In this document: positions 26,546 through 36,385 of the stretch, piece by piece | How the letters are laid out: each line of letters begins with the position of its first letter | Numbering within the stretch: the first letter of the stretch is position 1 | DNA from: Pseudanabaena sp. ABRG5-3 | GTDB taxonomy: Bacteria; Cyanobacteriota; Cyanobacteriia; Pseudanabaenales; Pseudanabaenaceae | NCBI RefSeq assembly: GCF_003967015.1 | Contig: NZ_AP017560.1 | Location: forward strand, 1,054,001 to 1,118,000 | DNA length: 64,000 bases | Direction: 5' to 3' | Translations under genes and position numbers: made by a program | Notes under the pieces: generated by a model | The model's input: only the letters and a program-made list of their open reading frames with translations | Told to the model about the DNA's origin: nothing | The model's database searches: none

Positions 26546-26580
26546 AAAAGAAAGGGCGCTTTGCGCCCTTTCTTTTTTAG
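26542..26580. terminator. Bidirectional terminator (truB/htpG)
   Basis: Perfect stem CTAAAAAAGAAAGGGCGC-TTT-mirror (26542-26559 and 26563-26580). The stem has A and T tracts at both ends and begins at the truB stop and ends next to the htpG stop codon. Confidence 0.9.
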
Positions 26581-28476
26581 TTAGATTTTGCTAGTTAGTT
26601 TAGTTAGCAACTGATTAGACCGCTGCAAGAATCCCTTCATGCTGTCAGCATCAAAACTCTTTTGCGCCATCAGGGCTAAATCATAGACATGGGTACAAAT
26701 CAAGTTTGCCAAGTCTGCTGTCTCCGATTTACCATCAATGAGAATTTGGTTAGCATCTAGCTCAATCAATTTCTCCATCAAAGGATGGGAAGTATTAACG
26801 AGTAGAACATGATCTTCAGGGAAGCTAACGGTTCCTTGCTGCATCAAGGCGGTCATTTCCTGCATCCGACGTGCAAATTCAGGTAAGAGAATAATTGCAG
26901 GTGGTGCAGAAGCAGCATCCTCAGCCTTAATTGCCTCAGTACGGATCGTGAGTTTTGGCTTATTCAGAGCCGCACGGAAGATATCTTGGAGATGATCACT
27001 CTTGGTCTTGTTGGTTTTAGGATCAACGATTTCTGTTTTTGATTCCTTATCTACAAGGCGATCGTCAATTTCTGCATCCACACGCGCAAACTTAATATCC
27101 TTAAACTCGCGCTCAAGGAAGTTAATAAAATGGCTATCGATAAAGGAATCAAACGTTAGCACTTCTAAACCTTGGTTTTTATGAAGTTCTACATAAGTTC
27201 CTTGAGCAACGGGATCGGAAGTATAGAACACTTGATTTTCATGTTCGGCTCTATTGCGTTCTAGATAAGCTTGAAGAGTCGTATAGTTGCCACTTTCGCT
27301 CTTGACTTCATCGGATTCGCTAGTGGTGGGATAGACCAAAATTTCTTTGACTTGCTGATAGAATTTATCACTATTCATTGAGCCAAACTTCATGAAGATG
27401 CTGATATCTTGCCAACACTTCAGGAATTCTTCGCGAGAGTCACTATAGAGAGAAGTGAGGCGATCGCCTACTTTCTTAGCGATAAAGTCTTGAATCTTGC
27501 GAACCTTTGGATCACCTTGCAAGAAACTACGCGATACATTCAGAGGAATATCGGTACTGTCGATCGCCCCACGCAAAGGCATCAAAAATTTGGGGATTAC
27601 ATCATCGCAATTGTCACTGACAAAAACGTGATTGCAGAATAGCTTGATTTGTCCACGATTGGGGTCGATATCTGCCTTCATCTTGGGGAAATAGAGAATA
27701 CCCTTAATTACAAAGGGATAATCCGTATTCAGATGAATCCAGAACAGAGGATCATCTTGGTAAGGGTAGAGATAACGATAGAATTCTAAATATTCTTCAT
27801 TGGTAACTGCTTTGGGTGATTTGTCCCACAAAGCAGTTTGTTTATTAATGACTTCATCATTGAGTTTGATTGGTACGGGCATGAAGTCGCAATAGTTGCG
27901 AATGATTCGCTTGATTGATGCTTCTTCCAGATATTCTTCAGCATCTTCTTGCAAGGTCAAGGTAATCGTCGTACCAACATTGGCGCGATCGCTACTATCA
28001 AGGGTAAATGTGGTTGAACCATCACAAGACCAATGAACCGCTTCTGCCCCTTCTTTGTAGGATCGCGTATCGATCTCGACATTACTCGCCACCATAAATG
28101 ACGAATAAAAACCTAAACCAAAGTTACCAATAATTTGTTGATCGCCAGTACCACTGCTGGCATACTTTGTGGCAAATTCTTGAGCGCTAGAGAAGGCAAC
28201 TTGGTTAATATATTTTTTGACTTCATCCGCCGTCATGCCGATGCCTGTATCAGCGATCGCTAGCGTCTTTTTTTCTTTATCAATTGTGACGACAATTTCG
28301 GGATCGGCGGAGTGAGTGGTTTCGCCCGCATAGGACACCATCTTCAGTTTGCTAATTGCATCTACAGCATTAGAAATTAATTCCCGCAAGAAGATATCAC
28401 GTTCTGAATATAAAGCCTTCTTGATAATGGGAAAGATATTTTCGGTATGAATGCTGATCGTTCCCTGCTCGTGCAT
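26581..28476 (-). CDS. htpG: Molecular chaperone HtpG (Hsp90)
   Basis: Bacterial Hsp90, an ATP-dependent chaperone needed in cyanobacteria for heat, cold and high-light tolerance and phycobilisome stability. The 631-residue chain has the N-terminal ATPase (ELISNAVDAISKL, ADTGIGM, GNFGLGFYSSFMVA), the middle domain (FYRYLYPYQDDPLFWIHLNTD, NVSRSFLQGDP) and a C-terminal dimerisation domain. ATG at 28476 (HEQGTISIH) is favoured; an AGGAG lies upstream. It is a single gene; no heat-shock CIRCE element is seen in the 250 bases upstream. Confidence 0.96.
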   Translation of the reverse strand: MHEQGTISIHTENIFPIIKKALYSERDIFLRELISNAVDAISKLKMVSYAGETTHSADPEIVVTIDKEKKTLAIADTGIGMTADEVKKYINQVAFSSAQEFATKYASSGTGDQQIIGNFGLGFYSSFMVASNVEIDTRSYKEGAEAVHWSCDGSTTFTLDSSDRANVGTTITLTLQEDAEEYLEEASIKRIIRNYCDFMPVPIKLNDEVINKQTALWDKSPKAVTNEEYLEFYRYLYPYQDDPLFWIHLNTDYPFVIKGILYFPKMKADIDPNRGQIKLFCNHVFVSDNCDDVIPKFLMPLRGAIDSTDIPLNVSRSFLQGDPKVRKIQDFIAKKVGDRLTSLYSDSREEFLKCWQDISIFMKFGSMNSDKFYQQVKEILVYPTTSESDEVKSESGNYTTLQAYLERNRAEHENQVFYTSDPVAQGTYVELHKNQGLEVLTFDSFIDSHFINFLEREFKDIKFARVDAEIDDRLVDKESKTEIVDPKTNKTKSDHLQDIFRAALNKPKLTIRTEAIKAEDAASAPPAIILLPEFARRMQEMTALMQQGTVSFPEDHVLLVNTSHPLMEKLIELDANQILIDGKSETADLANLICTHVYDLALMAQKSFDADSMKGFLQRSNQLLTKLTSKI

Positions 28477-28587
28477 ATCTTGCAAAGCTCCTGAATATTA
28501 CTAAATGTTACTGAGTATTAACTAAATCTGATTATATCGAATCCATTGTCAAGCCAATCTCTAGATGTTGTCGCGTTCTCCGTACCT

Positions 28588-28628
28588 ATAACCATCTAAA
28601 AAGGCGAAGCGCCTTTTTAGATGGTTAT
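28588..28628. repeat. Perfect palindrome upstream of ftsQ region (19-bp arms, AAG loop)
   Basis: Arms 28588-28606 and 28610-28628 (ATAACCATCTAAAAAGGCG). It lies between htpG and the small membrane protein gene. The apex is GCG-AAG-CGC, a variant of the general architecture. Confidence 0.88.
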
Positions 28629-28736
28629 TATGTGAAGCTTTGCAAAGCAAATCTATACATTTTCGTAATTCTGATTGAAAAACCTAACTCCCTCATCTAT
28701 TGTGATATCAACATTTTTATTTGAACATTTAGAGAT

Positions 28737-28979
28737 ATGGCGATCGCAGCAATTATCTACATATCAATATCTGTGCTTTTAGTGATTAGTGCAGGTATAT
28801 TTTTTGTTAAAGCTATCCAGTCTTTAATGTCAAAAAAACAAACATTGGTTGATCCTAGAGATCAAGTCATGTTTTTACAATCTAATGCTAAAGACCCTTT
28901 AACTATTTCAACCCAACGGGAAGAAATCATTGCTATGCTGGAACGGCAATTTGCTAGTAGCCCATCATCTGACTCCTAG
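28737..28979 (+). CDS. Small single-pass membrane protein of unknown function
   Basis: An 80-residue protein with one N-terminal membrane segment (IAAIIYISISVLLVISAGIF, about residues 3-24) and a charged C-terminal tail. It precedes ftsQ on the same strand by 29 bases, so it could belong to the ftsQ-ftsZ transcript. I do not recognise a family. Its position invites the guess that it is a division-linked protein, but nothing in the sequence shows it. Confidence 0.6.
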   Translation: MAIAAIIYISISVLLVISAGIFFVKAIQSLMSKKQTLVDPRDQVMFLQSNAKDPLTISTQREEIIAMLERQFASSPSSDS

Positions 28980-29008
28980 CAATATCTAAACTTTAGGTAA
29001 TCGCCAAG

Positions 29009-29821
29009 ATGACGCTTGAATTCCCGATCTCCGATGGAGAGGCAGACTATGTGGCTCGCCGCAAACAACTGCGAAAACAACGCCGCCTTCGCATTTTTCA
29101 ACGTATTTGGCAATTAGTATTCATCACAGGGCTGACAGGTGGCATGTTGTGGGTTGCCATGCTGCCAGAATGGCAATTGCGTAGCTCTAATCAAATTGAC
29201 ATTGAGGGGAATAAACTCCTCTCTAAGGACACCATAAAAAAATCCCTACCAATTCAGTATCCCCAGTCAATTTTTCAGATTCAGCCACAGGCGATCGCCT
29301 CTCAATTAGAAGCATCGATTCCCGTCTCTAAGGTCTCAGTTTCTCGTACAATTTTCCCCTCTAAACTAACAATCCAAGTCCAAGAACGTCTGCCAGTCGC
29401 CAACTCCACGCGCAATGGTCAGCAAGGCTTTCTCGATGCTGAGGGGATTTGGATGCCTGCCAAGGTGTATCCATCTAATATCACTAAGCCTAATCTTGTC
29501 GTGCTAGAGCCAACTAATCGTCCGCTATCACAATGGTCAACTCTGTATCGTCAGGTTAGCCAAAGCCAAGTCAAAATATCGCAAGTAGATGCAAGGGATG
29601 AATCAAATCTAATTCTGACTACTGAGCTGGGATTTGTATATTTTGGTACATACAAGCCATCACTATTTAGCACACAGTTAGAAACGCTTGATCGGTTGAG
29701 AGCATTACCTGAGAAGTTAAAATTAAGCAGTTTCAATTATATTGATCTGAGCCAACCAACCAACCCAGTTTTAGAAATGAATATCCCCCCCAAAGATAAA
29801 TCTTCAGAAACAAAATCTTAA
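29009..29821 (+). CDS. ftsQ: Cell division protein FtsQ
   Basis: A 270-residue single-pass membrane protein; FtsQ/DivIB links the early FtsZ ring to late divisome proteins. Residues 1-33 are cytoplasmic and Arg-rich (RRKQLRKQRRLRIFQR), residues about 34-54 are the membrane segment, and the POTRA domain follows with IDIEGNKLLSKDTIKKSL. The C-terminal beta part has low conservation as usual. The ftsZ gene follows after 140 bases, as in many cyanobacteria. Confidence 0.9.
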   Translation: MTLEFPISDGEADYVARRKQLRKQRRLRIFQRIWQLVFITGLTGGMLWVAMLPEWQLRSSNQIDIEGNKLLSKDTIKKSLPIQYPQSIFQIQPQAIASQLEASIPVSKVSVSRTIFPSKLTIQVQERLPVANSTRNGQQGFLDAEGIWMPAKVYPSNITKPNLVVLEPTNRPLSQWSTLYRQVSQSQVKISQVDARDESNLILTTELGFVYFGTYKPSLFSTQLETLDRLRALPEKLKLSSFNYIDLSQPTNPVLEMNIPPKDKSSETKS

Positions 29822-29961
29822 ATAGTCGTTTTAAGGCTATTATTATTTTTTTCTGTTAGGTTTAAATTATAAATCGAACTTTTGGCTCGAAAGGGGTTTA
29901 AGCTTAGCGAAATCTAGAGAGCATCAGTAAAAACGATTCTATTTATGACATCCCTCGATAA

Positions 29962-31257
29962 ATGACATCTCAAAACGACTGGTCAGATTTGGACTCAAAT
30001 GGTTCAGAAAACGGAGAAGTAGACGTGGAAATGGATGAACTTTCTGAGTTTTCAAATAACTCTAGGCTAAACCTAAGTCACTCTCACAATCGTATGAAGC
30101 AGCAGTTAGGCGTTGATGCAAAAGCGGATAATATCATGTTGGGCAGTGTTGCAAAAATTAAAGTAATTGGTGTTGGCGGCGGCGGCGGCAACGCTGTAAA
30201 TCGCATGATTGCGAGTGACGTAGTTGGCGTGGAGTTTTGGTCATTTAATACCGATGCTCAGGCGCTTTTACAGTCTTCTGCCTCTAAACGTTTTCAAATG
30301 GGTCAAAAACTGACCAGAGGTTTAGGTGCTGGTGGTAATCCTGCGATCGGTCAAAAAGCTGCTGAAGAGTCCCGTGATGACATCGCTGCTGCTGTTGAAG
30401 GAGCTGATTTAGTATTTATCACCGCAGGCATGGGGGGAGGTACTGGTACTGGAGCAGCACCCATTATTGCGGAGGTTGCCAAAGAAGCAGGTGCATTGAC
30501 CGTAGGGATTGTCACTCGTCCCTTTACCTTTGAAGGTAGAAGACGTGGACAACAGGCTGAAGAAGGGATTGCTGGTTTACAGAGTCGTGTTGATACACTC
30601 ATTGTGATCCCCAATGACAAATTGTTGTCCGTGATCTCAGAGCAAACTCCAGTCCAAGAAGCTTTTCGAGTTGCCGACGATATCCTGCGGCAAGGTGTAC
30701 AGGGTATTTCCGACATTATCATGATCCCCGGACTTGTTAATGTAGACTTCGCGGATATTCGCGCAGTGATGGCAGATGCAGGCTCAGCGATGATGGGCAT
30801 TGGTATTGGTTCAGGTAAGTCTAGAGCTAGAGAAGCTGCCATGACCGCGATTTCTTCGCCGTTACTAGAAACATCGGTCGAAGGAGCTAGTGGAGTTGTC
30901 TTTAACATCACAGGTGGTGAAGATATGACTCTCCATGAGGTAAATGCTGCTGCTGAGACTATCTACGAGGTTGTCGATCAAAATGCCAATATTATCTTTG
31001 GAGCCGTAATTGATCCGAAGATGGATGGTGAAATTAGAATTACGGTAATCGCGACGGGCTTTGCCCCAAAGACGCATCCAGCGATTCCACCTCAAATTTC
31101 TAAGCGATCGCAGCCACCGCAGCCGCCCGCATCCACATCAAAAGCAGCCCCACTACCACCTAGTACGACCCAAAGTACCGCCCAACCTGAAATTAAGCTA
31201 AGTAAGCCGGGGTTGGATATTCCTGACTTTTTGCAGCGTCGTCGTCCACCAAAATAA
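29962..31257 (+). CDS. ftsZ: Cell division protein FtsZ
   Basis: Tubulin-like GTPase forming the Z-ring. A 60-residue acidic N-terminal extension precedes the core, which starts at [17 protein letters not shown]; such extensions are usual in cyanobacteria. The tubulin signature [12 protein letters not shown] is at about residues 152-163, and [11 protein letters not shown] lies in the T7 region. The conserved C-terminal peptide [11 protein letters not shown] ends the protein, after a proline-rich linker ([17 protein letters not shown]). The length is typical. Confidence 0.97.
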   Translation: MTSQNDWSDLDSNGSENGEVDVEMDELSEFSNNSRLNLSHSHNRMKQQLGVDAKADNIMLGSVAKIKVIGVGGGGGNAVNRMIASDVVGVEFWSFNTDAQALLQSSASKRFQMGQKLTRGLGAGGNPAIGQKAAEESRDDIAAAVEGADLVFITAGMGGGTGTGAAPIIAEVAKEAGALTVGIVTRPFTFEGRRRGQQAEEGIAGLQSRVDTLIVIPNDKLLSVISEQTPVQEAFRVADDILRQGVQGISDIIMIPGLVNVDFADIRAVMADAGSAMMGIGIGSGKSRAREAAMTAISSPLLETSVEGASGVVFNITGGEDMTLHEVNAAAETIYEVVDQNANIIFGAVIDPKMDGEIRITVIATGFAPKTHPAIPPQISKRSQPPQPPASTSKAAPLPPSTTQSTAQPEIKLSKPGLDIPDFLQRRRPPK

Positions 31258-31263
31258 AAGAAA

Positions 31264-31294
31264 ATAAAAAGGCGGTGCTTTGCACCGTCTTTTA
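31264..31294 (+). terminator. Terminator of ftsZ
   Basis: AAAAAGGCGGTGC-TTT-GCACCGTCTTTTA, one G-T pair, followed by T-rich sequence, 7 bases after the stop. Confidence 0.85.
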
Positions 31295-31414
31295 TGTTTA
31301 GTAGCGATCGCAATCTGAAAAAAATAATCTAATTTAATCGTAAACAGATGTAGCGAATAGCAAATTAGGCATCACAATAAAAGTATGGCTATGTTATCTC
31401 CTAAATAAATTGCA

Positions 31415-32413
31415 GTGACACACTTAACGACTACTAGGCACGGACTTCACAGACTACCCTCTCTCAATAGCGGTGAAGATCGACTTAGGCTGTTTGCTGG
31501 CTCGGCAAACTTGCCGCTTGCCCAAGAGATTTCCCGTTATTTAGGTATCGAATTAGGACCTATGGTGCGAAAAAATTTCGCTGACGGGGAAGTCTATGTG
31601 CAAGTACAGGAATCGATTCGAGGTTGTGATGTTTACTTGCTTCAACCGACCTGTCGCCCTGTTAATGACCATTTGACTGAGCTATTGATTATGATTGATG
31701 CCTGTCGTCGTGCATCGGCAAGGCAAATTACCGCAGTAATGCCCTATTACGGTTATGCACGAGCTGATCGTAAAACCGCAGGACGTGAATCGATTACAGC
31801 AAAACTAGTTGCCAACTTAATTGTGCAGTCTGGAGCTGATCGCGTCATTGCGATGGACTTACACTCCGCACAGATCCAAGGATATTTCGATATCCCCTGC
31901 GATCATGTCTATGGCGCTCCAGTTTTACTGGACTATCTTAGTGAAAAGAAATTGCCTGATTTGGTGGTGGTTTCTCCCGATGTGGGGGGCGTAGCTCGCG
32001 CCCGAGCTTTTGCGAAAAAACTTAATGATGCGCCTCTAGCGATCATTGATAAGCGTCGCCAAAGCCATAATGTAGCTGAGGTGATGAATGTAATTGGGGA
32101 TGTTTCAGGTAAAACTGCTGTACTTGTCGATGACATGATTGATACCGCAGGAACTATCTATGAAGCAGCAAAGCTGCTCAGAAAAGAGGGTGCAAGACAG
32201 GTCTATGCCTGTGCTACCCATGCAATTTTTTCACCTCCAGCGATTGACCGCCTATCCAGTGGTGTGTTTGAAGAAGTCATTGTGACTAATTCCACACCTG
32301 TAAGACAAGAAAACTATTTTCCTCAATTACGGGTTTTATCGGTTGCGGATCTATTGGGTGAAACGGTTTGGCGTGTCCATGAAGATACTTCTGTAAGTAG
32401 CATGTTTAGGTAG
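31415..32413 (+). CDS. prs: Ribose-phosphate pyrophosphokinase
   Basis: PRPP synthetase: transfers pyrophosphate from ATP to ribose 5-phosphate, feeding purine, pyrimidine, histidine and tryptophan synthesis. The 332-residue chain has the family regions LFAGSANLPLAQEISRYLG, the PYYGYARADRKTAGRESITAK catalytic segment, DLHSAQIQGYFDIPCDH and the PRPP-binding VLVDDMIDTAGT. The start is GTG at 31415 (VTHLTTTRH). It is the second gene after ftsZ, in its own transcript. Confidence 0.96.
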   Translation: MTHLTTTRHGLHRLPSLNSGEDRLRLFAGSANLPLAQEISRYLGIELGPMVRKNFADGEVYVQVQESIRGCDVYLLQPTCRPVNDHLTELLIMIDACRRASARQITAVMPYYGYARADRKTAGRESITAKLVANLIVQSGADRVIAMDLHSAQIQGYFDIPCDHVYGAPVLLDYLSEKKLPDLVVVSPDVGGVARARAFAKKLNDAPLAIIDKRRQSHNVAEVMNVIGDVSGKTAVLVDDMIDTAGTIYEAAKLLRKEGARQVYACATHAIFSPPAIDRLSSGVFEEVIVTNSTPVRQENYFPQLRVLSVADLLGETVWRVHEDTSVSSMFR

Positions 32414-32839
32414 CGATTACCCTAGATCTCTGTTTAGTATGGCTTTAGTAGGAAAGTCTGTATTTCAGAATTATATTTAATTTGAGAAAATGTGCATCAT
32501 GATACAAACTACAATGATGTAGTGCGTTTAAGTGAGAATAGTCGCCTATAGATCTAAATCTGCCGTTTAGACTAAATCTACGCTTTGGAAAACTAAAAAT
32601 AAATTAAAGAAATTTTATTTGTTTTTTTATTAACGTTCTATAAGTGGAGATTTGCCGACTATCTGCATAGCGATAGGCTCAGGTGCAGTTTTCGATAACG
32701 CCTATTTGTAAGTTATATGAAAGCTAGCACATGCAACTTAAATTGATTGTGCGCTGGCATACTTTCCTGCAAAGCACATACGCTTACTTGTGTTTTGCTT
32801 AGTCTTATTTTTTATTTTGGTTAAAGAGGGTGTATAAGA
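32414..32839. other. Long upstream region of ntcA
   Basis: About 430 bases with no open frame of note. I searched for the NtcA-binding pattern GTA-N8-TAC and found no exact copy. A small perfect stem ACTACA-ATGA-TGTAGT lies at 32508-32523. An AAAGAGGG ribosome site precedes the ntcA start. Confidence 0.5.
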
Positions 32840-33502
32840 TTGGCTGACCGTGCTCTTGTTGAAGTCTTTCGCGAAATGAATGGGGGAATGTTTCCACCCA
32901 TGACAGAAACGTTTGAACGCGGTAAGACAATTTTCTTTCCTGGTGATCCTGCGGAACGTTTTTACTTTTTGGTTAAAGGCGCAGTCAAACTTTCGAGAGT
33001 TTACGAAGCAGGAGAAGAAATTACTGTTGCCCTACTGCGTGAAAATAGCGTTTTTGGTGTTTTGTCCTTGATCACAGGTAATCGCTCTGATCGCTTTTAT
33101 CATGCGGTTGCCTTTACGCCTGTAGAGTTGCTCTCCGTGCCAATCGATCAAGTTGAGAAAGCATTAAAAGAAGATCCTGAATTGCCGATGGTGCTATTAC
33201 GTGGATTGTCATCACGGATTTTGCAAACGGAGATGATGATTGAAACTTTAGCCCACCGTGATATGGGATCACGACTAGTTAGCTTTTTGCTAATTCTTTG
33301 CCGTGATTTTGGTACACCATCATCGGAAGGTGTGACTATTGATTTGAAGTTGTCCCATCAGGCGATCGCGGAGGCGATCGGCTCAACGCGAGTAACTGTA
33401 ACCAGACTACTGGGCGATTTGCGAAAGCAGAAGATGATCGCCATCTCCAAAAAACGCATCACTGTTCATAACCCAATTGAACTAGGTCAGCAATTCGCTT
33501 AG
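32840..33502 (+). CDS. ntcA: Global nitrogen regulator NtcA
   Basis: A CRP/FNR-family transcription factor that activates nitrogen-assimilation genes when 2-oxoglutarate is high. The 220-residue chain has the cyclic-nucleotide-like barrel with [19 protein letters not shown] and [20 protein letters not shown], the dimer helix [20 protein letters not shown], and the recognition helix [20 protein letters not shown]. It is nearly identical to other NtcA over this region. The start is TTG at 32840 with AAAGAGGG upstream. It is not in an operon. Confidence 0.97.
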   Translation: MADRALVEVFREMNGGMFPPMTETFERGKTIFFPGDPAERFYFLVKGAVKLSRVYEAGEEITVALLRENSVFGVLSLITGNRSDRFYHAVAFTPVELLSVPIDQVEKALKEDPELPMVLLRGLSSRILQTEMMIETLAHRDMGSRLVSFLLILCRDFGTPSSEGVTIDLKLSHQAIAEAIGSTRVTVTRLLGDLRKQKMIAISKKRITVHNPIELGQQFA

Positions 33503-33600
33503 GAACAAGAGCCATCACCCAGCAATGACTCTTGCTTCTAATGTAATTGTTGATGCGTTAAGCTGTTTATAGAAAAAATATCTAAAGAAAAATATCTAAA

Positions 33601-33939
33601 ATGTACGGAACTTTAAAAGCAGTTTGGGCAGTAGTGGCTGTATGCCTAGTAGTTTTAATTTTATTACATAGCCCTAAGAGCGATGGTTTGGGTGGCTTTA
33701 GTGGTCAAGCCCAATTATTTTCGAGTACTAAGAGTGCAGAAACTGCCCTTAATCGAATCACTTGGTTTTTGACAGCAGCCTTTTTGGGTTTAACCGTTGT
33801 GCTTAGTGGTGGTTGGTTTACAGCACCAGCCGTAACAGCTCCCGTCCCACAGGTTGCCCCATCGACCAAGAATGTTCCTGATGCTAAGCCAATTCCTCTA
33901 AATTTACCTGCACCAACCCCCGACAAGCCTCAGCAATAA
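33601..33939 (+). CDS. secG: Preprotein translocase subunit SecG
   Basis: The small SecYEG channel subunit. The 112-residue protein has two membrane segments (about 5-22 and 55-75), between them the conserved HSPKSDGLGGFSGQAQLFSS, and a proline-rich C-terminal tail (PAPTPDKPQQ) longer than in non-cyanobacterial SecG. It follows ntcA by about 100 bases and could be expressed from its own promoter. Confidence 0.92.
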   Translation: MYGTLKAVWAVVAVCLVVLILLHSPKSDGLGGFSGQAQLFSSTKSAETALNRITWFLTAAFLGLTVVLSGGWFTAPAVTAPVPQVAPSTKNVPDAKPIPLNLPAPTPDKPQQ

Positions 33940-33951
33940 CATGAAGATGTC

Positions 33952-34590
33952 ATGACGGTAACTCTGACTAAATCCAGCGATCGCACCAGTAATCAGATAT
34001 TGTTGCCATCAATTCGATGGGAGACATATCGGGCGATCGCCTGTGATTTGGAGTCGCAGTCTAACAAGAGACTTACCTATGACAAAGGACTGTTAGAAAT
34101 AAGGATGCCATCGGAACTACATGAAAGCTATAAAAAGCTATTAGGCAGAATTGTTGAGGCGTTAACTGAGTCTCTAGGTTTAGAAATTTGTAGCTTGGGT
34201 TCGATGACTTGCGATCGCGAGGATTTAGCCAGAGGTCTAGAACCCGATCAGTGCTATTACATCCAAAATGAGGCGCAGGTTTGGGGTAAAGATCAGATAG
34301 ATTTACAGATTGATCCCCCACCAGATTTAGCGATCGAAATTGATATTACGAGTAGTTCACTAAATCGATTTGTGATCTATGCTCAGCTAGGTGTACCTGA
34401 GGTTTGGCGTTATGACGGTCAGGCAATAACCATTCATCATCTAGTTGGGGATCGCTATATTTTGAGCGATCGCAGTCTTGCTTTTCCTTTACTAAAAACT
34501 ATTGATATCCAAAATTTTTTAGAGCTGAAAAATACGCTCAAAGAGAATGCGTTAATTCGCCAAGTGCGGGAATGGGCTACTAAAAGATAA
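33952..34590 (+). CDS. Uma2 family endonuclease-like protein (DUF820)
   Basis: A 212-residue member of the Uma2/DUF820 family, which has a PD-(D/E)XK nuclease fold and is greatly expanded in cyanobacteria. The motif is visible as PPDLAIEIDITSSSLNR (Asp, Glu and the paired acidic residue), preceded by the RMPSELHE segment and followed by GVPEVWRYDGQ. The catalytic Asp-Glu arrangement is intact. It starts 12 bases after secG. No function is established for the family in most cases. Confidence 0.85.
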   Translation: MTVTLTKSSDRTSNQILLPSIRWETYRAIACDLESQSNKRLTYDKGLLEIRMPSELHESYKKLLGRIVEALTESLGLEICSLGSMTCDREDLARGLEPDQCYYIQNEAQVWGKDQIDLQIDPPPDLAIEIDITSSSLNRFVIYAQLGVPEVWRYDGQAITIHHLVGDRYILSDRSLAFPLLKTIDIQNFLELKNTLKENALIRQVREWATKR

Positions 34591-34628
34591 GTATAGTGTG
34601 TGTGAAATACACTCTTGTAAATAGTGCA

Positions 34629-35249
34629 TCAAGCTACTGGATCACAGATACGAAAATGTACGCCAAGTTGAGAGTTAAACAGAGCATTATCAACTTGAAA
34701 GAATAGATCTTCGGTATTGTCAGAATTAACGATTACCACATCCGCAAGTTCGATTTTTTCAGATTGGGACATTTGACTAGAAATTCTTTGTTTTGCTTCG
34801 GATTCTAATAAATGATTGCGATTCATTAGTCTTTGTAGCTGTTGTTGGGGATCACAGGCGATCGCCCAAGTCTCAGTCACTAGGCCCTCCATTTTTGCCT
34901 CGAATAGTAAAGGAATTACCATGACCACAGTTGACGGTGCGAGGTGATTGGCTTCATTAATCAAACGGTCTTTGACATAGGGATGAATGAGCGCTTCGAG
35001 CCATTTCCGCTCGCTCACACTCTCAAACACGATCGCACCTAACTTGCGGCGATCAAGGTTACCTTGATCATCAAGGACTAACCTGCCATAGCGATTGCTA
35101 AGTTTCGCAAGGCGATCGCCTGTTAAAGCTTGACGAGCATAAATATCCGCATCCAGAATTGGTAAGCCATAGGTATTGTGTAGATAATCGGAAACGGTGG
35201 TTTTACCTGTGGCAATGCCTCCTGTGATGCCGATGATGCGTTGGTTCAT
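34629..35249 (-). CDS. coaE: Dephospho-CoA kinase
   Basis: Catalyses the last step of coenzyme A synthesis, phosphorylating the ribose 3' hydroxyl of dephospho-CoA. The 206-residue P-loop protein has IIGITGGIATGKTTVSDYL (Walker A), LDADIYARQ, the HPYVKDRL lid segment, and VVMVIPLLFEAK. The start is ATG at 35249. It is a single gene transcribed toward the Uma2 gene. Confidence 0.94.
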   Translation of the reverse strand: MNQRIIGITGGIATGKTTVSDYLHNTYGLPILDADIYARQALTGDRLAKLSNRYGRLVLDDQGNLDRRKLGAIVFESVSERKWLEALIHPYVKDRLINEANHLAPSTVVMVIPLLFEAKMEGLVTETWAIACDPQQQLQRLMNRNHLLESEAKQRISSQMSQSEKIELADVVIVNSDNTEDLFFQVDNALFNSQLGVHFRICDPVA

Positions 35250-35321
35250 GTGTTTAAATTCTAGTCTGGGGAGATTGCGCTACAAGTCAAATATCCTCAA
35301 ATTAGCCTATTTATGTAACCT

Positions 35322-35576
35322 ATGGACTTTACCAATATTCTTGGATTTACGGCTGCGTCTCTGACGACCTTTGCCTTTTTGCCCCAAGTAATCCAAGTAT
35401 GGCGATCGCGTTCGACTAAAGATATTTCTTTGCCAATGCTCGTTACTTTCATTGCGGGGATCACCCTCTGGCTAATTTACGGATTACTGGTGAATGCCGC
35501 ACCTATTTATATTGCTAACGGGATCACGCTAATTTTGAATCTTGCCATTTTGCGCTTCAAACTAAAGTATGGCTAG
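35322..35576 (+). CDS. SemiSWEET sugar transporter
   Basis: An 84-residue three-helix membrane protein of the SWEET/PQ-loop family; such half-transporters dimerise to carry sugars by facilitated diffusion. The PQ motif is present in FAFLPQVIQVWRSRSTKDIS, followed by the second helix with LVTFIAGITLWLIYGLLV and the third helix at PIYIANGITLILNLAILRF. Length and topology are characteristic. The sugar is unknown. Confidence 0.9.
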   Translation: MDFTNILGFTAASLTTFAFLPQVIQVWRSRSTKDISLPMLVTFIAGITLWLIYGLLVNAAPIYIANGITLILNLAILRFKLKYG

Positions 35577-35644
35577 CTGCAATAAAAGTTAAAATTTATT
35601 ACGCTACCTTTGCTTTTTTAGATCTATTTTCGTAATTAGTTAAC

Positions 35645-36370
35645 ATGACCTCCCTTAGCACTTTCTTCTCAACCTATTTCACCCATTTTGTGATGCTGGG
35701 CTTGATTTTGACCTTTGCGATCACCCATAGTGGGCTTGCCGCATTACGGATTTGGGCAGAATCAAAGATTGGAGAGAGGCTATATCGAGTTTTGTTTGCT
35801 TTGATCAGCATTCCCCTTGCGGTCGTCCTATTTATTTTTTACTTCAACCATCGCTATGACGGGGTGCAGTTGTGGAATTTACAGGGCGTTACAGGAATTC
35901 ATGAATTTGTTTTAGTTTTATCGGCGATCGCATTCTTATTTCTCTATCCAGCGACATTCAATCTAGGCGAAGTGGCGGCGATCCAAAAGCCTCAAGTGCA
36001 TTTATTTGAAACGGGGATCACGCGCATCAGCCGCCATCCACAACTAATTGGGATGTCACTCTGGTGTATCGCTCATACCCTTTGGTTAGGAACATCCTTT
36101 GCCCTGACCACAGCGATCGCCTTAGTTAGTTATCATTCCTTTGCGGTTTGGCATGGCGATCGTCGTTTATTTCAACGTCATGGGGACGCATTTCTGGCGC
36201 TCAAGGAACGTACTTCGGTTGTGCCATTTCTAGCGATCGCCCAAGGTCGGCAACAGTTAGTTCTCAAAGAGTTTATCCGTCCTGCCTATATTGGTGTCGC
36301 TATCACTGTTGTCTTATTTCGATGGCTGCACCCGATCGTGATTACAGCTTCCGCAAATGTAAACTGGTAA
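35645..36370 (+). CDS. NnrU family protein, Z-ISO (15-cis-zeta-carotene isomerase)-like
   Basis: A 241-residue integral membrane protein of the NnrU/Z-ISO family, with about six hydrophobic segments. Cyanobacterial and plant Z-ISO isomerises the 15-cis bond of zeta-carotene during carotenoid synthesis. The family core RHPQLIGMSLWCIAHTLW and the AVWHGDRRLFQRHG His-rich loop (heme-ligand region) are present. The name NnrU comes from denitrifiers, but no denitrification genes are near. Assignment to Z-ISO is from the cyanobacterial context and the motif. Confidence 0.75.
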   Translation: MTSLSTFFSTYFTHFVMLGLILTFAITHSGLAALRIWAESKIGERLYRVLFALISIPLAVVLFIFYFNHRYDGVQLWNLQGVTGIHEFVLVLSAIAFLFLYPATFNLGEVAAIQKPQVHLFETGITRISRHPQLIGMSLWCIAHTLWLGTSFALTTAIALVSYHSFAVWHGDRRLFQRHGDAFLALKERTSVVPFLAIAQGRQQLVLKEFIRPAYIGVAITVVLFRWLHPIVITASANVNW

Positions 36371-36385
36371 CTAAAGGATGGCGAC

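Noticed and set aside
30351-30911. A 186-codon frame antisense to ftsZ
   Set aside because: It is a shadow of the strongly conserved ftsZ coding strand; the product is low complexity and has no family.
32414-32839. Expected NtcA autoregulatory site upstream of ntcA
   Set aside because: No exact GTA-N8-TAC was found by eye; weak matches are not enough to claim a site.
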